In this document: in pieces, positions 44,632 through 54,747 of the stretch
Layout of the letters: each line of letters begins with the position of its first letter
Numbering within the stretch: the stretch's first letter is position 1
Assembly: GCA_963920635.1 (NCBI GenBank)
Contig: OY987304.1
Span: forward strand, 29,760,365 to 29,824,364
Origin: Pseudeuparius sepicola
Taxonomy: Eukaryota > Arthropoda > Insecta > Coleoptera > Anthribidae
Reading direction: 5' to 3'
DNA length: 64,000 nucleotides
Translations under genes and position numbers: made by a program
The notes under the pieces: model-generated
Database searches by the model: none
Told to the model about the DNA's origin: nothing
The model's input: only the letters and a program-made list of their open reading frames with translations

Positions 44632-44913
44632 ACTGACTTATATCTGTAAAGAAGTTTGAGCTGAATTATACTGCAGCCTTAATACTAATGTAGTTTGCTT
44701 CACTTTGTACAAACGCCATACAAACCTTTAAAGAAAGGTGTTTTTGTCACCCGATCGTCGCTAAAACCATCTCAGTGCTTATTTTGTGATAGATTGTTAA
44801 GGATGGGGATTCAGGGAGGGTTTGTAATAATCGGATGAGACTGCAGTATAATTCAGCTCAAACTTCCTTACAGGTAAGTCAGTTGATCTTATAATTATAC
44901 TGCAGTCTCATCC
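44632..44913. mobile_element. Foldback element with nested inverted repeats
   Basis: 44640-44690 (AAGTTTGAGCTGAATTATAC, TGCAG) mirrors 44842-44886, including AACTGACTTA against TAAGTCAGTT at the edges. In addition GGATGAGACTGCAGTATAAT (44832-44852) mirrors ATTATACTGCAGTCTCATCC (44893-44913). So one arm takes part in two alternative hairpins. Confidence 0.7.
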
Positions 44914-45007
44914 TTCAAATTACATATACTAATGTAGATGTTTAAAGAACATTTCAATCAACATTGATTCAAAGATATTTTGAAAAAGATGCACTTTTTT
45001 AGGCAGT

Positions 45008-45420
45008 TGTAAAGCAAATGATATTATATTGTGTATTAACGATGCACTAGAAAAATCAAATTTGTCGAAAAATAAACTAATAACTTGTGGTCCTAATGTT
45101 AATAAAAAGGTTTTTAGGTTGTTAAATAATGAATGTAATAAGTCTCTAATCGATGTCGGTACGTGCAATTTACATATAGTTCACAATAATGCTTTTAAGC
45201 ATGGGTTAGATGAATTTGGGTAAGATGTTTAAGATTTTTTATTATCTGTTTACTATTTTTTTGATGGATGGCCCTTAAGGAGACATGCATTTTGTGATAT
45301 ACAAAACGATCTGAATTTGCCAAACCATACTTTTTTAAAATTTGTTCCAAGTCGTTGGTTATCTATTACCCAAGAGACTGATATTTTGTCGATGCAATAC
45401 TATTGTAATATTATTGTACA
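45008..45420 (+). pseudogene. hAT-like transposase fragment
   Basis: Plus strand: NLSKNKLITCGPNVNKKVFR ... LIDVGTCNLHIVHNNAFKHG, and after one stop LLSVYYFFDGWPLRRHAF ... NHTFLKFVPSRWLSI. The C-x-LH-x-VHN-AF-G and SRWLS patterns belong to the catalytic region of DUF4371/ZBED-type hAT transposases, with the Asp of IDVGTC near the expected site. Both ends are missing. 45.57-45.92 kb may contain further decayed parts, but I cannot align them by eye. Confidence 0.6.
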
Positions 45421-46389
45421 ATAGCAATAAAGTTCCTTCCTAGTGTCTACTAAGTATAGAGACTTTAAATATCTATAAAATAAGTACATTGTATCGCCTT
45501 GTCCTTGTATTTTAGAAATAGAAGATGAATAAATATTTATTCTTGTTGCAGCTAAATTTTTAATTTTTTGGAATTTTTTAGTGTGGAGAAAGTTAAGCAA
45601 ATGCCTTTATTTAAAAATATTAAAAATATTTTCTTTAATATCATTTTTTTTTTAAATTTGCTTAATAAAAGAGTTCCATTTTGGTTACTTATTAACATCC
45701 GTTGGGTTACTTTTTTACTTTTCTTTTCTAAAAAAGTGTTCCGAGCCCTGAATATGTATACCATACAAAATTTCGAAACACCTTCAATTTTGCGTTCTTG
45801 GTTGAATTTCACCGATATTGTCGGAAATTTCTTTGTGACATTATCATTGAGAAAGGAGGAAGATTTATTCCCCGAAAGTTCAGAAAACAAATTTGTTGAA
45901 GTTAATTTTGAGTTAACGTAACGACGATCCGCGATTGGTCGGTAGGCTATAAAATTTCACCCGACTCGGCAACAGGGACGTATTCGATTGAAAAAGTGTA
46001 GTTATTCGGTTTTATCTTGTTGTTTTCAGCTATTTAAACACTGCCACAAATAATTGTATCGATTTTTTGAACCATTTTAATTAAGCCAATAATTCTTGTC
46101 CGAAATATTTTGATGTAAACAATTGTAAAACTAAAATTAAATAAAGGTCGTAACCTCAGTGCGGCCCTGGCGAATATTTCAACGCACGTGCTCTTGTTTA
46201 CGCCACGCGTAAGAGTTGCTCGATTTTAGTATATAGGTAGCAGGTTTTTTAATTATCCCTATAGGTATACTACGTTCTTTACATTGGTCCTTATATTATG
46301 TGAAATGTACATTAGTATAAAATATGGGAATACATATTATAATTTTATTGTTATTATTCTTGCCCCTTTTGACATCGACGTATAATATT

Positions 46390-46840
46390 TAATTACTCGT
46401 ATATGCATGCTGTTTTTTTTTCTTCCTAGACTTGTGCAATAAAGTCGTGTTTCAAACTGTACTGGTTCCCGTTGGGCACCAAATCTATAGTGGTTCCGCC
46501 TTTCAGCGCGGCCACCAGTATCTCCTGGGGTTGTGGGTTCGTTAAGGTTGAAGATCAAGAAACTACGCCGACGGGATTGACAACTTTTATTGCAACTAAA
46601 CCATTTAACTACAGCCGGAGTCGCTCCGTAGTCTTGGCCTGGCGCTCGGTAGAGACTGACTCGACGGCCTCGGGTCGGGAACGTCAAGCACGATCCATTC
46701 CGAACGTAAGCGATCTGCCCCGAACTTCTACACAAGGGATTCTTCCCTCCACACTAACTTCTAACCAAACCACTGCAAAACCTGCCTTATTTGGCAAAAA
46801 TGGTGGCTCCAAAGCTACTAAATCGACTATTTCGTAACAA
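46390..46840 (-). mobile_element. LTR fragment with primer-binding site
   Basis: Read on the minus strand, the block starts TGTTACGAAATAGTCG (46840), a common LTR start. It has CAATAAAAGTTG as poly(A) signal near 46580 and reaches TGGTGCCCAACGGGAACC at about 46468-46485, which matches the TGGTGCCCAAC type of primer-binding site. Sequence homologous to a retroelement ends soon after. No internal genes remain. The exact LTR 3' edge is unclear. Confidence 0.5.
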
Positions 46841-46849
46841 AAAAGGCGC

Positions 46850-47565
46850 TATAAATGCCCGCACATTGTCCAGGAGTCAGAGAATGATTTAAAAAATAAG
46901 TTTTCAACTTCACTACGCGGAATTGGTTTCTTTTAATTTATTTTGCACTTCTAGACTATTTAGTTGGCTGACTTGAAATCCGGAGAAGAGAGGAAACACC
47001 ATGGGCTTGTTTCAACTGCAGTTCTGAATCAACTGGCTTCAACCAATCAAAACACAAGAAAATAATTCCAGAACTATTTGGCGAATCAGTTGATCGATAG
47101 CTGATTTAAGAATTGTTCAAAACTCCGTTGGAACAAACCTTATATGACACTGTATCTTTTATACTTACACTGTCACGAACAGCCATTCAATGTCAGCGTA
47201 CCAGCTTTTGTCGTATTCTGCTGGGAGTAATGCCACAGCTTAAATATGAAAATTAAGCAGTGCTAATGCTTTGTTGAGAATATTTGACAAATCGGTTAAA
47301 TTTTTTTGATAAATGTTACCTACATTTAAATTAGACATTACCGCAATGTGTAGGCATATATCGAAATTATTTTGTAATCACATTCTGACTTTCCTTGCAT
47401 TCCCCAATTCATGTATTCCAACTATTTTTGTATTCTGATCTATGAATAAAGAACCCCTATTCACTGATTCTGATATTGTTGCCATGACGTGTAGGTAAAG
47501 CTAAATAGGCGGAACTTCAAACATTACCTTATTGTTACTCTTGTGATTGTGCCAATGTTATAATT
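46850..47565. other. Nothing recognised
   Basis: AT-rich, short frames only. Confidence 0.35.
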
Positions 47566-47836
47566 TTGACTTTTGCCATTGATAAAAAATGTAATTTTAA
47601 GAAAGATTTTGAGCAAGTATATCAACAAAGACAAAGTTCTTTGCCAAAATCAACAGAAAAGGAAGAAATCGATAATAAGATTTCCTACCGTGAGGTTGGA
47701 GCTCCCATGTATCTTATATGGGACTCCGAAGCCTCAAAATCATACCATCCTTTACTGCAATAAAAACTTTGATGTAGTGGGTATGAGCGAAACCTGGCTA
47801 ATAAAAATATATATCTACTGTAATATGAAAATTTAG
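47566..47836 (+). pseudogene. Small non-LTR endonuclease-like fragment
   Basis: The end of the second frame reads HTILYCN-KNFDVVGMSETWL. NFDVVGMSETWL is the N-terminal APE-type endonuclease motif (the Glu of SETW) of jockey/CR1/L1-like ORF2 proteins. Only ~30 residues are recognisable, and the upstream sequence is not. Confidence 0.45.
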
Positions 47837-48679
47837 TAATCCCCAGTTATGTAATGCAAAAACAGTAGATAACATACTGTAACGAAAAATGCGTCTAAAG
47901 TTGTTATATCAGCTTTCAATGAACATGTCTGCACTGTTTTCTAACCTACTCAAAGATTTAGCAGATAAATTAAATTTTTAGCAGATAATTTTAAGTTTGG
48001 GTATCCTATTTACAGTTTTATAATTTTTATGATTAATTGAGAGGGAGGTGGGCCTAAGGCGCCAAATTTAAATTTCAAGATGTCAACTTGGTAAATTTGA
48101 TAAAAAAAAACACTTTAAAATGATTGTTTCAGATATTGCCCGGGCTGTGGCTACTGCACAGAATCGACTTCACGTGTGAAAGTCACATTTTCAAGGGCTT
48201 TTGGTGCATTTAGATATCTACCGGTAATATTTTCGTAAATGCGAATTATTTCTTATTTGCGTGCCTACATACAACTAAATTCGAATGAATAATTACGTTT
48301 AATCATGTAAAATTGTTAGGTATAACAGACCAAACCAAAATCACTCTTACCCTGTAAGACTGTGTTGGCACAAAATCTCTTTTGATGGCCTTAACCCATT
48401 TTTCCCTTAAAATGGAGTCTTTAGGGAGGAAAAAGCGGACACTTTAGGACCGCCTTTGTAGTTTCCCTTGCAACTGGGAACGGAACACGTCCACTGCATG
48501 ATTTAGATAAGTCCGAAACTATAGACACAACCTAAAACCTATAAACTGAATTTTAATCACTTTATACTGAATCACTGCTGTTTTACCACCTTATTAATAA
48601 AACTCCACTTCCTATATTACTAAAAAACACAGTCCAACATACAGTAAACACAACTTTAGTTTCTTGGTCGTTTCGTCAA

Positions 48680-49224
48680 TAATAAAACATAAGTTTCTTG
48701 GGATTCGACCGAATAAAACAATATTTATTAAAAAAAAACTTTTTCACTACGTACGTTTCGGCTCAGCGGCCATCCTCAGGTACAATTTTACATCGAGTAA
48801 TTTGCTAAAAAAGGGTTAAGGAATGCTTAAAAGTTTTTCACTATATAATTTAAAACATTTAAAAATTAATTTTTAAAATACTTACAAGAATTCTCATCAG
48901 TCAAAAGAAAAACATTCCAAAAATAAACAATGTCTAAACCATATCACTACAATGTTTCTGATATGGTTTAGACATTGTTAATTTTTGGAATGTTTTTCTT
49001 TTGACTGATGAGAATTGTTGTAAGTATTTTAAAAATTAATTTTTAAATGTTTTAAATTATATAGTGAAAAACTTTTAAGCATTCCTTAACCCTTTTTTAG
49101 CAAATTACTCGATGTAAAATTGTACCTGAGGATGGCCGCTGAGCCGAAACGTACGTAGTGAAAAAGTTTTTTTTAATAAATATTGTTTTATTCGGTCGAA
49201 TCCCAAGAAACTTGTGTTTTATTA
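48680..49224. mobile_element. Near-perfect 545-bp palindrome
   Basis: Two arms of ~265 bp mirror each other almost base for base, from AATAAAACATAAGTTTCTTGG to CCAAGAAACTTGTGTTTTATT, around a 12-base centre flanked by CCATATCA / TGATATGG at 48939-48967. Both arms hold CCTGAGGATGGCCGCTGAGC followed by CGAAACGTACGTAG, resembling the conserved end motif of arthropod Penelope-like elements. No ORF. Near identity of the arms implies recent formation or gene conversion. Confidence 0.88.
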
Positions 49225-49683
49225 GTAAGCACAACAAACGTTCTTTAAAACAGGAAAATCGCCAGACAAGTAAACATAAACAACTACGACGTTTCGCGTC
49301 GCCAGCTCGCGGGCCTTTATCATTGCAACGGCAGAGAACAAGGAATCTCTGGCAACGGTGCCGTTTTAGTGCGATTTTTTTGTGGAGCTGATATAATGTT
49401 CTTGGTCAGTGACAGTATCTGAAGTTTATTTGTGATTTGTGAAGGTTAAACAATAAAGGTGGCAAGACAACGAGTTTGGACTGTGGTTGCTGAGATTTAG
49501 TACAATACTTTTTATGTCACATTCCCTCTATTTAGTTTACCATTCGGATCAGCGGATCCGTAAACTGAAGTTACTAAGATTCTACCATGGAGAAATGTCT
49601 GATGATAAAGAATGAATGAGATGCATTATTTATAGAGAGTAAGACTTTGTGCATAATATATATCTTTTTTCTACGGAGAGCTT
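49225..49683. other. Second PLE-end-like motif, otherwise unassigned
   Basis: At 49275-49330 the minus strand reads TGATAAAGGCCCGCGAGCTG ... GCGAAACGTCGTAG, similar in layout to the motif in the palindrome just upstream (stem-loop then CGAAACGTNNGTAG). Confidence 0.4.
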
Positions 49684-49770
49684 ATGTGTCCTCTAAGTGA
49701 AATTTGGTTTTGCTGTCAGTTTTGCTGGAGGACCATCGAGAACATATATAGGCCAGTACATGAAATTAAG

Positions 49771-50510
49771 ATGGGTGAAAATAAGCAATTATTAGAAAAG
49801 ATTAAAGTACTAATTGAAGAAGCAAATAATAAGCAGACTCAGGAAATAAGAAGAGAGATTGAGCAGATTAGGGAAAAGGTAAGAGAGAAGGAGGGGAGAC
49901 TATCTAAACTGGGAACAGAATTAGAAAATTTAAAGCGTCAACAAGGTTATACAGAGAGAGAAAGGAGAAAATACAGCATTATTATATACAACTTAGAGTT
50001 CCAAACGACAACATTATTGATACCGTGTTATTACTATTTAAAAATAAATTAGATATAACTGTTACAACGAGCGAGATAAGAGATATTTATCCTATAGGGA
50101 GGAGTTCACAGGAAAAACCAATTAAAGTTGAGTTGTTCTCATTTATTAGAAAAGCCGCCAAAAACCTAAAAGGCACAACACCAAATACCGATAAGCCAAG
50201 ATTTGACTACCGAAGAAAGATTAAGGAATCGGACATTAAGAAGACAATTTAAATAGGCACGGACGAACAATATTGAGGCATTCATAAACAACAATAAACT
50301 ATACATAAATAACGAAGTATAATCAGTAAAAGAATTGGAAGAGCTAGAGGAAAGATACAGGGAGGAAACAGAAGCATCAAAGGATAAACTCGATATAGGC
50401 ACAGAAGAAAATAAAAAGGTTCAACAAAGAAACAAGCAAAAGGAACAGAGGGAAGAACCTGGTAGCGAAGAGAACAACGCATTAAAAAATAAGTTGAACA
50501 AAAAACTTTC
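49771..50510 (+). pseudogene. Non-LTR retrotransposon ORF1 (coiled-coil), frameshifted
   Basis: The start MGENKQLLEKIKVLIEEANN is followed by a long heptad-rich helix (residues ~1-70, Glu/Lys/Arg-rich), then RRKYSIIIYNLE, the strand that opens the RNA-binding domain in L1-like ORF1 proteins. The frame shifts at ~50000. The next frame gives LLLFKNKLDITVTTSEIRDI and PIKVELFSFIRKAAKN, stopping at 50252. A third frame (50318-50510) is very charged. ORF1 proteins bind element RNA. It lies just upstream of endonuclease remnants in the same direction. Confidence 0.65.
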
Positions 50511-50629
50511 ATTTTCTTTTTTTTTTCTCTTTCTTTTTTATTGTTATTCACAATGTATATTCAATCTAAATGTTAATATCATTTAAATAAATTTAAGGGA
50601 GAATGATAATGGACCGATTCTTGCGTGAT

Positions 50630-51242
50630 TTTTCTATTAAGGAATATAATGCATTTATCAATCTTCAGTCAGGAACACTTTATTAAACATTTAGAAATAG
50701 ATGATTACAATAAATTCAATAATTTTCATTGTAATATACGCAGCCTCAATAAAAATTTTAATGAAATAATGGGAGTGTTAGATGGCTTTCAAACGAATGC
50801 TTTTATTTTGATGTAATATTACTCTCAGAGACATGGACTGATTATAAAATGTTTTGCAATAAAGGGGACTTTAACCAAAAGGATGGTGAAGGTTAAAATC
50901 GACTCTGAATATATCTTGATAACTGCCATTTACAGACCACATTACATTTGCCCATACGAATTTAACAAACACTACAGTGAATTTTTAAAATCCAAAAGGC
51001 AACAAAAGTATAGTATGCATTTTATTACAGGTGATATAAATATAAAATCTATTAAAGAATATTGTCAACAATACCTAAACATTATAGAAGAAGCCGACTT
51101 GACTTCGTTAATAAATTCGTACATTCGTATTGACCATATCTTAGTAAAAAGCATAAAGGCAAGGACACATAAATCCTTTATTTTTAATATAGACGTAATA
51201 GATCATTTTACAATAATTGCGCTTACTCATATACAGGGTTAA
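50630..51242 (+). pseudogene. Non-LTR ORF2 endonuclease remnant
   Basis: Plus strand, three frames. HLEIDDYNKFNNFHCNIRSL with NKNFNEIMGVLD is the APE-endonuclease start (NIRSL Asn). After a gap come ILITAIYRPHYICPYEFNKH (YRPP-type motif), HFITGDINI (the GD-N catalytic motif), then RIDHILVKS and DVIDHFTIIALT (the IDH and SDH-like motifs). The final His region is VIDHF. The RT domain is missing: similarity ends near 51242. With the ORF1 upstream this is the 5' half of one element. Confidence 0.7.
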
Positions 51243-51814
51243 CTATCACTTATGGTAGATAAAGAAAAATTAGACTTGCCGAAATAAATTTTCAAAAATT
51301 TGTTAAAATTTGTCTTAAGCCTTTTTTTTCAAATTGTATAAAACCCCTTAAAAAACGCCGCGTATGGACGCCCTCATGACGTGTCTTAAAATTTCGCGTA
51401 TGTCAATGGTAGTGACAGGTAGTGAAATAGCGCGGCGTTGCCACGTCTATCAATTTATCCGAGGATTTACCACAAAATTTAGATTTCCTTTTGAAGACGA
51501 TTACTTTCTAAGGAACATGTAGAATGCCTATGAAACACCTATCTTACTGAAATTTCCAGGATTGAATTATTGCACCATTTTCTATTTTCATGTTTTTTAC
51601 ATTAAAAGTCACACAGCACTACACAACACAACATTTACATTTTCCGAGATATTTTCTAAATCTGTTGGAAACCTCTTGGTTCCCCTCCGCCATTACTTTT
51701 GTTTGAAGCGAGGTACTCGGCCTGGCGACCACGACGAGGTGATATCCCCTTCGCCAGGAAAACCCCGAAAGATATCCAAAAAACACAACTGCACTAGCAC
51801 ACATATGCAAAGCA
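51243..51814. other. Intergenic, includes a GC-richer patch
   Basis: 51.35-51.46 kb (AAAACGCCGCGTATGGACG ... TAGCGCGGCGTTGCCACG) has an imperfect inverted layout. No gene recognised. Confidence 0.3.
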
Positions 51815-52110
51815 CTACAGTAGCTGTTCAAAGAGGCCGCCGTTAACGTCGATGCACAAATTCACTCGGTTAATTAAAGATGTCCGGATACGTGCAAAAT
51901 GTCCATGATTATTCCGGATTTGATCAGCTGCACCTTCAATTATTATTCGTTCACGTAACTGCTGCTCGTTGTCGATTTCCTGTTCATACACAATTGCCTT
52001 CATGTATCCCTCCTCGTCCGATCCAACAGTTGGGGCATTGGTCGTCTAAAAGTGAACGAACAGGTCTCACAAAAGGTGCTGGTGCACCATTGTGCATAAG
52101 CCACATGTCA
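51815..52110 (-). pseudogene. mariner transposase C-terminal fragment
   Basis: The minus strand reads LMHNGAPAPFVRPVRSLLDD, then QCPNCWIGRGG, then jumps to YMKAIVYEQEIDNEQQLRER ... RVNLCIDVNGGLFEQLL and a stop. The second catalytic Asp (normally DGAPxH) is Asn here. The stretch holding the third Asp (SPDLTPLDFF) is deleted at 52.01 kb. Same broad group as the other mariner pieces. Confidence 0.78.
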
Positions 52111-52334
52111 TGCAGTACCTACGTTTATTGGCAAATTATCAAATAAAACATCAGAAAATACAAGAATCGTGCAGCGTTTAAATTTTCCGGTAGAATGTAT
52201 GGCCCTAAAACAAAAAACAGAAATTAGAAATATTCACATTTTTGGCGAATGCGTTAGGATTTAGCCAATTTTATTGTTACAATTTAAATTTCATGTAGGT
52301 ATTAGGTACAAGCAAAGACAATCCCATCAGATGG

Positions 52335-52550
52335 AATCTATATTACTACATTCCCTATGCGCCTTCCAAAAATATCTTTGAGATTAACATTGATTTACAC
52401 GAAAATAAGACTTTTGGGATTTTTTTGCGACGCTACTGTCGTTTGTCACGGCACTTCCTACAGGTTTTTCTATATTACTACATCCCCTATGCGTCTCCCA
52501 AAAATATCTTTGAGATTGAGATTGAAAAAATCGAAAAATTTTATATGAAA
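52335..52550. repeat. Second locus of the 41.8-kb satellite
   Basis: About 1.5 units with CTATATTACTACATCCCCTA, AAATATCTTTGAGATTGAG and TTTTTTTGCGACGCTACTG, matching the array at 41780-42205 in order and orientation. Confidence 0.75.
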
Positions 52551-52554
52551 GACC

Positions 52555-52705
52555 TCCCCGAGGGACGGTTCAGAGGGGGAAGTCATGTGCACTTGCAGGG
52601 AATTCCAAAGGAAGTTCAAGGACGTTCGAGGAAGTTTCTGGAAATCCGGGGAAGTTGGGTGAAATCAAAGGAAATCACAGGGAAGTCCGGGGAAGTCCAT
52701 AGCTT
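52555..52705 (+). repeat. GGAAGT-rich degenerate tandem repeats (cluster 1)
   Basis: GAAGTY/GAAATC words follow each other every ~10-17 bp, for example GAGGAAGTTTCTGG, CCGGGGAAGTTGG and GGGAAGTCCGGGGAAGTCC. A second, tighter cluster lies at 53437-53560. Confidence 0.6.
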
Positions 52706-53145
52706 TGGACGAGCCCATTTTCCTAAAAACGAGGTCATTGCATTCTAACCTAACTTTTTAGTTAAAAGTCAGAAGCGTTCACAAGATACATAGCGACTCA
52801 GTACTACGTGTTTCAGTGTTTTAGTTCACGTGATGAAATTAGGCCTTTTTGGCTTTGGATTTTTGTCAAACCCTGTATATGAATTTTTTGTTGTCCACCC
52901 TATGCTATTTGAGAAATGATGAAATTATTAAGGTCTTTCCTATGTTTTGTCACACCCTATGAATTTTGTTGTCGCCTTATACCTATGCCGTTATGTCCTT
53001 TTAGCTTTAACAAGTTTTTGATTCACTCTGTATACATTTTTGACATGTCAGTTGCTTTTGAGACACCCTGTATTTTCCTTATTCTTAATTCTGTGACGTC
53101 TCCGAGATTCTAGTTTACACAATTTTAAGGTAATATTTTTCAAAT

Positions 53146-53222
53146 GCGTTGAGGGCTCAATTGGTTAGAGCGTCGAGCTTGTAAATCGATGATCGCAAGT
53201 TCGAACCCTGGCGATTTTTTTT
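53146..53222 (+). repeat. tRNA-Thr(UGU)-derived sequence with Pol III terminator
   Basis: GGCTCAATTGGTTAGAGC is a good D-arm/A box, CTTGTAA an anticodon loop with TGT, and AAGTTCGAACCCTGG a T-arm/B box, in correct order and spacing. It is followed by T9. The 3' acceptor strand that should pair with GCGTTGA is absent, so this is a tRNA-derived SINE head or pseudogene rather than a working tRNA. Confidence 0.6.
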
Positions 53223-53436
53223 ATTTTCGAAATTTTTGAATTTGGCTCCAGAACTACGTGCCGATGCGCGCGTCATGGGTTAGAGCGATATGATTGGCCA
53301 GCGAGATAGGGGGAGAGGGAGGAAAGTGGAGGGGGCCGTCCCAAGTGTCGCATTACCTAAAACTGAAACCTATCAAACAAAAAAATTCAAAATCGGTGCG
53401 CAAATAAAAATTTTATTTTCGCTGAAATTTATAGGG

Positions 53437-53560
53437 AAGTCCAAGGAAATGGAAGAAGTCCACTGGAAGTCCTAGAAAGTTCGCGGAAGTTCTGGGAAGT
53501 TCGGGGAAGTTCGGGGAAGTTTAGGGAAATCCCCCAGAACTTCCCTTTTAGAGGGAAGTT
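53437..53560 (+). repeat. GGGGAAGTTC tandem repeats (cluster 2)
   Basis: GGGAAGTCC, GGAAGTCC, GTTCGCGGAAGTTCTG, GGGAAGTTCGGGGAAGTTC and related units at ~10-bp spacing, ending near GAACTTCCCTTTTAGAGGGAA. Many units fit the insect kappaB consensus GGGRNNYYCC loosely. That may be coincidence of a simple repeat. Confidence 0.65.
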
Positions 53561-54430
53561 TTGTGTTTTTTGACCAGAGAAACGCGGCTCGGACCTCCCT
53601 TAAAACCACCTGCCGAATACCCCTTTAAAGTATTTACTATGCATTCTGCCTCACCCTATATTAAACACCCGCAATGAGATGAACGCTCCAAAGGGTAATA
53701 TATTTTATCTAATGCCCAAAAATGCACAGAAGGATTACGAATTTGAGTTTTGTAAAATCTCGGTTACAACAATGATAAAATGCAAAAACGTAAACAAGAT
53801 ATTGCAATTTTCTTATTTAATTTCTTCGTCTTAGAAAACGCATCCGAATCTTGAAGAAAATTTCAAATATCTACACAATTTTAGGAGTTATTGCTATTTG
53901 TTTAAAATATAAATTTTAACATCCTCGAAAAACAGTGTTTTTTAACGAAAATTATAATTTTTTTAAACGAGAATATACATGATGAAACGAAGCTCCTTAT
54001 TTTTTTTCTACTCTGGGGGCCTTCCTCGGAGTTGGGGATTTGAAAACTCCGGAACGAAGGTCAATAAATCTTGCACGGATCTCTTGGGGAGGATTTGCCC
54101 TAGATGATGTATATGTTTTTAAATGATATGTTCATTAATTACCACTCAATTTTTTTTTGGAAAATTAAAGTCAATGAGAGAAAAACCCAGGTCATTCTCA
54201 TAACTAAAAAAACGAGACATACCCGATGTAGGGTGGGTGAGTCACCCTAAACCAGACCATTTTGGATTGGAACAATGAAGTGGTATATTTGGACATAATA
54301 TTAGACAAAATATTAACTTGGCTCCCGAACATAGGTGAATTATAAAGTCAAAAAAGCCAAAGTGACAATGTCAAAATTATACCCTCTATTGGCAAGTAAC
54401 TGTAAGCTCAACGTCCAAAGTCGGGTTTTG
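53561..54430. other. Nothing recognised
   Basis: AT-rich, short frames only. Confidence 0.35.
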
Positions 54431-54747
54431 ATATACATAAATACATCCATGTAATTAGACCTACCCTTTTGTATGCTAGCACCGCCTGGTGTTTTGCGTC
54501 AAAAACACAAACAAAATTCAAATAGTGCAAAATAAATGCGGAGTGGTATGTGACAAACATGACGATACACAACGACCTCAATATCCCAACGATACGTGAA
54601 TACATTAGGACCCACGGACGCAAAATTTACAAATTAACCATACCAAATCACCCTAACCGACTACTAACAGACGCCTGCATTTACGAACTGGGCCACAGAC
54701 TACCCCACCGAAGACCTAGACACCTTATTGACATCGACAACGGATAA
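54431..54747 (+). pseudogene. Jockey-like ORF2 C-terminal tail
   Basis: The plus strand encodes, in more than one frame, the end of a non-LTR polymerase: LLYASTAWCFASKTQ-like, then TIHNDLNIPTIREYIR, the typical post-RT 'DLNIPTI' segment, ending in LPHRRPRHLIDIDNG and a stop at 54745-54747. It is a 5'-truncated copy, possibly of the same family as the 49.7-51.2 kb piece (5' half). Confidence 0.7.

Noticed and set aside
45568..45921. 117-codon plus-strand ORF as a gene
   Set aside because: Phe/Leu/Ile-rich, no domain; possibly decayed hAT C-terminal sequence but not alignable by eye.
46472..46837. 121-codon open frame in the 46.5-kb region
   Set aside because: Lies within an LTR-like sequence with poly(A) signal and primer-binding site; coding is not expected.
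49121..49165. Functional hammerhead ribozyme
   Set aside because: CTGAGGA differs from the required CTGANGA context only slightly, but I could not build stems I and III around it by eye; kept as a resemblance only.
53146..53222. Functional tRNA-Thr(UGU) gene
   Set aside because: D-arm, anticodon loop and T-arm look right, but the acceptor stem cannot pair, so called tRNA-derived only.
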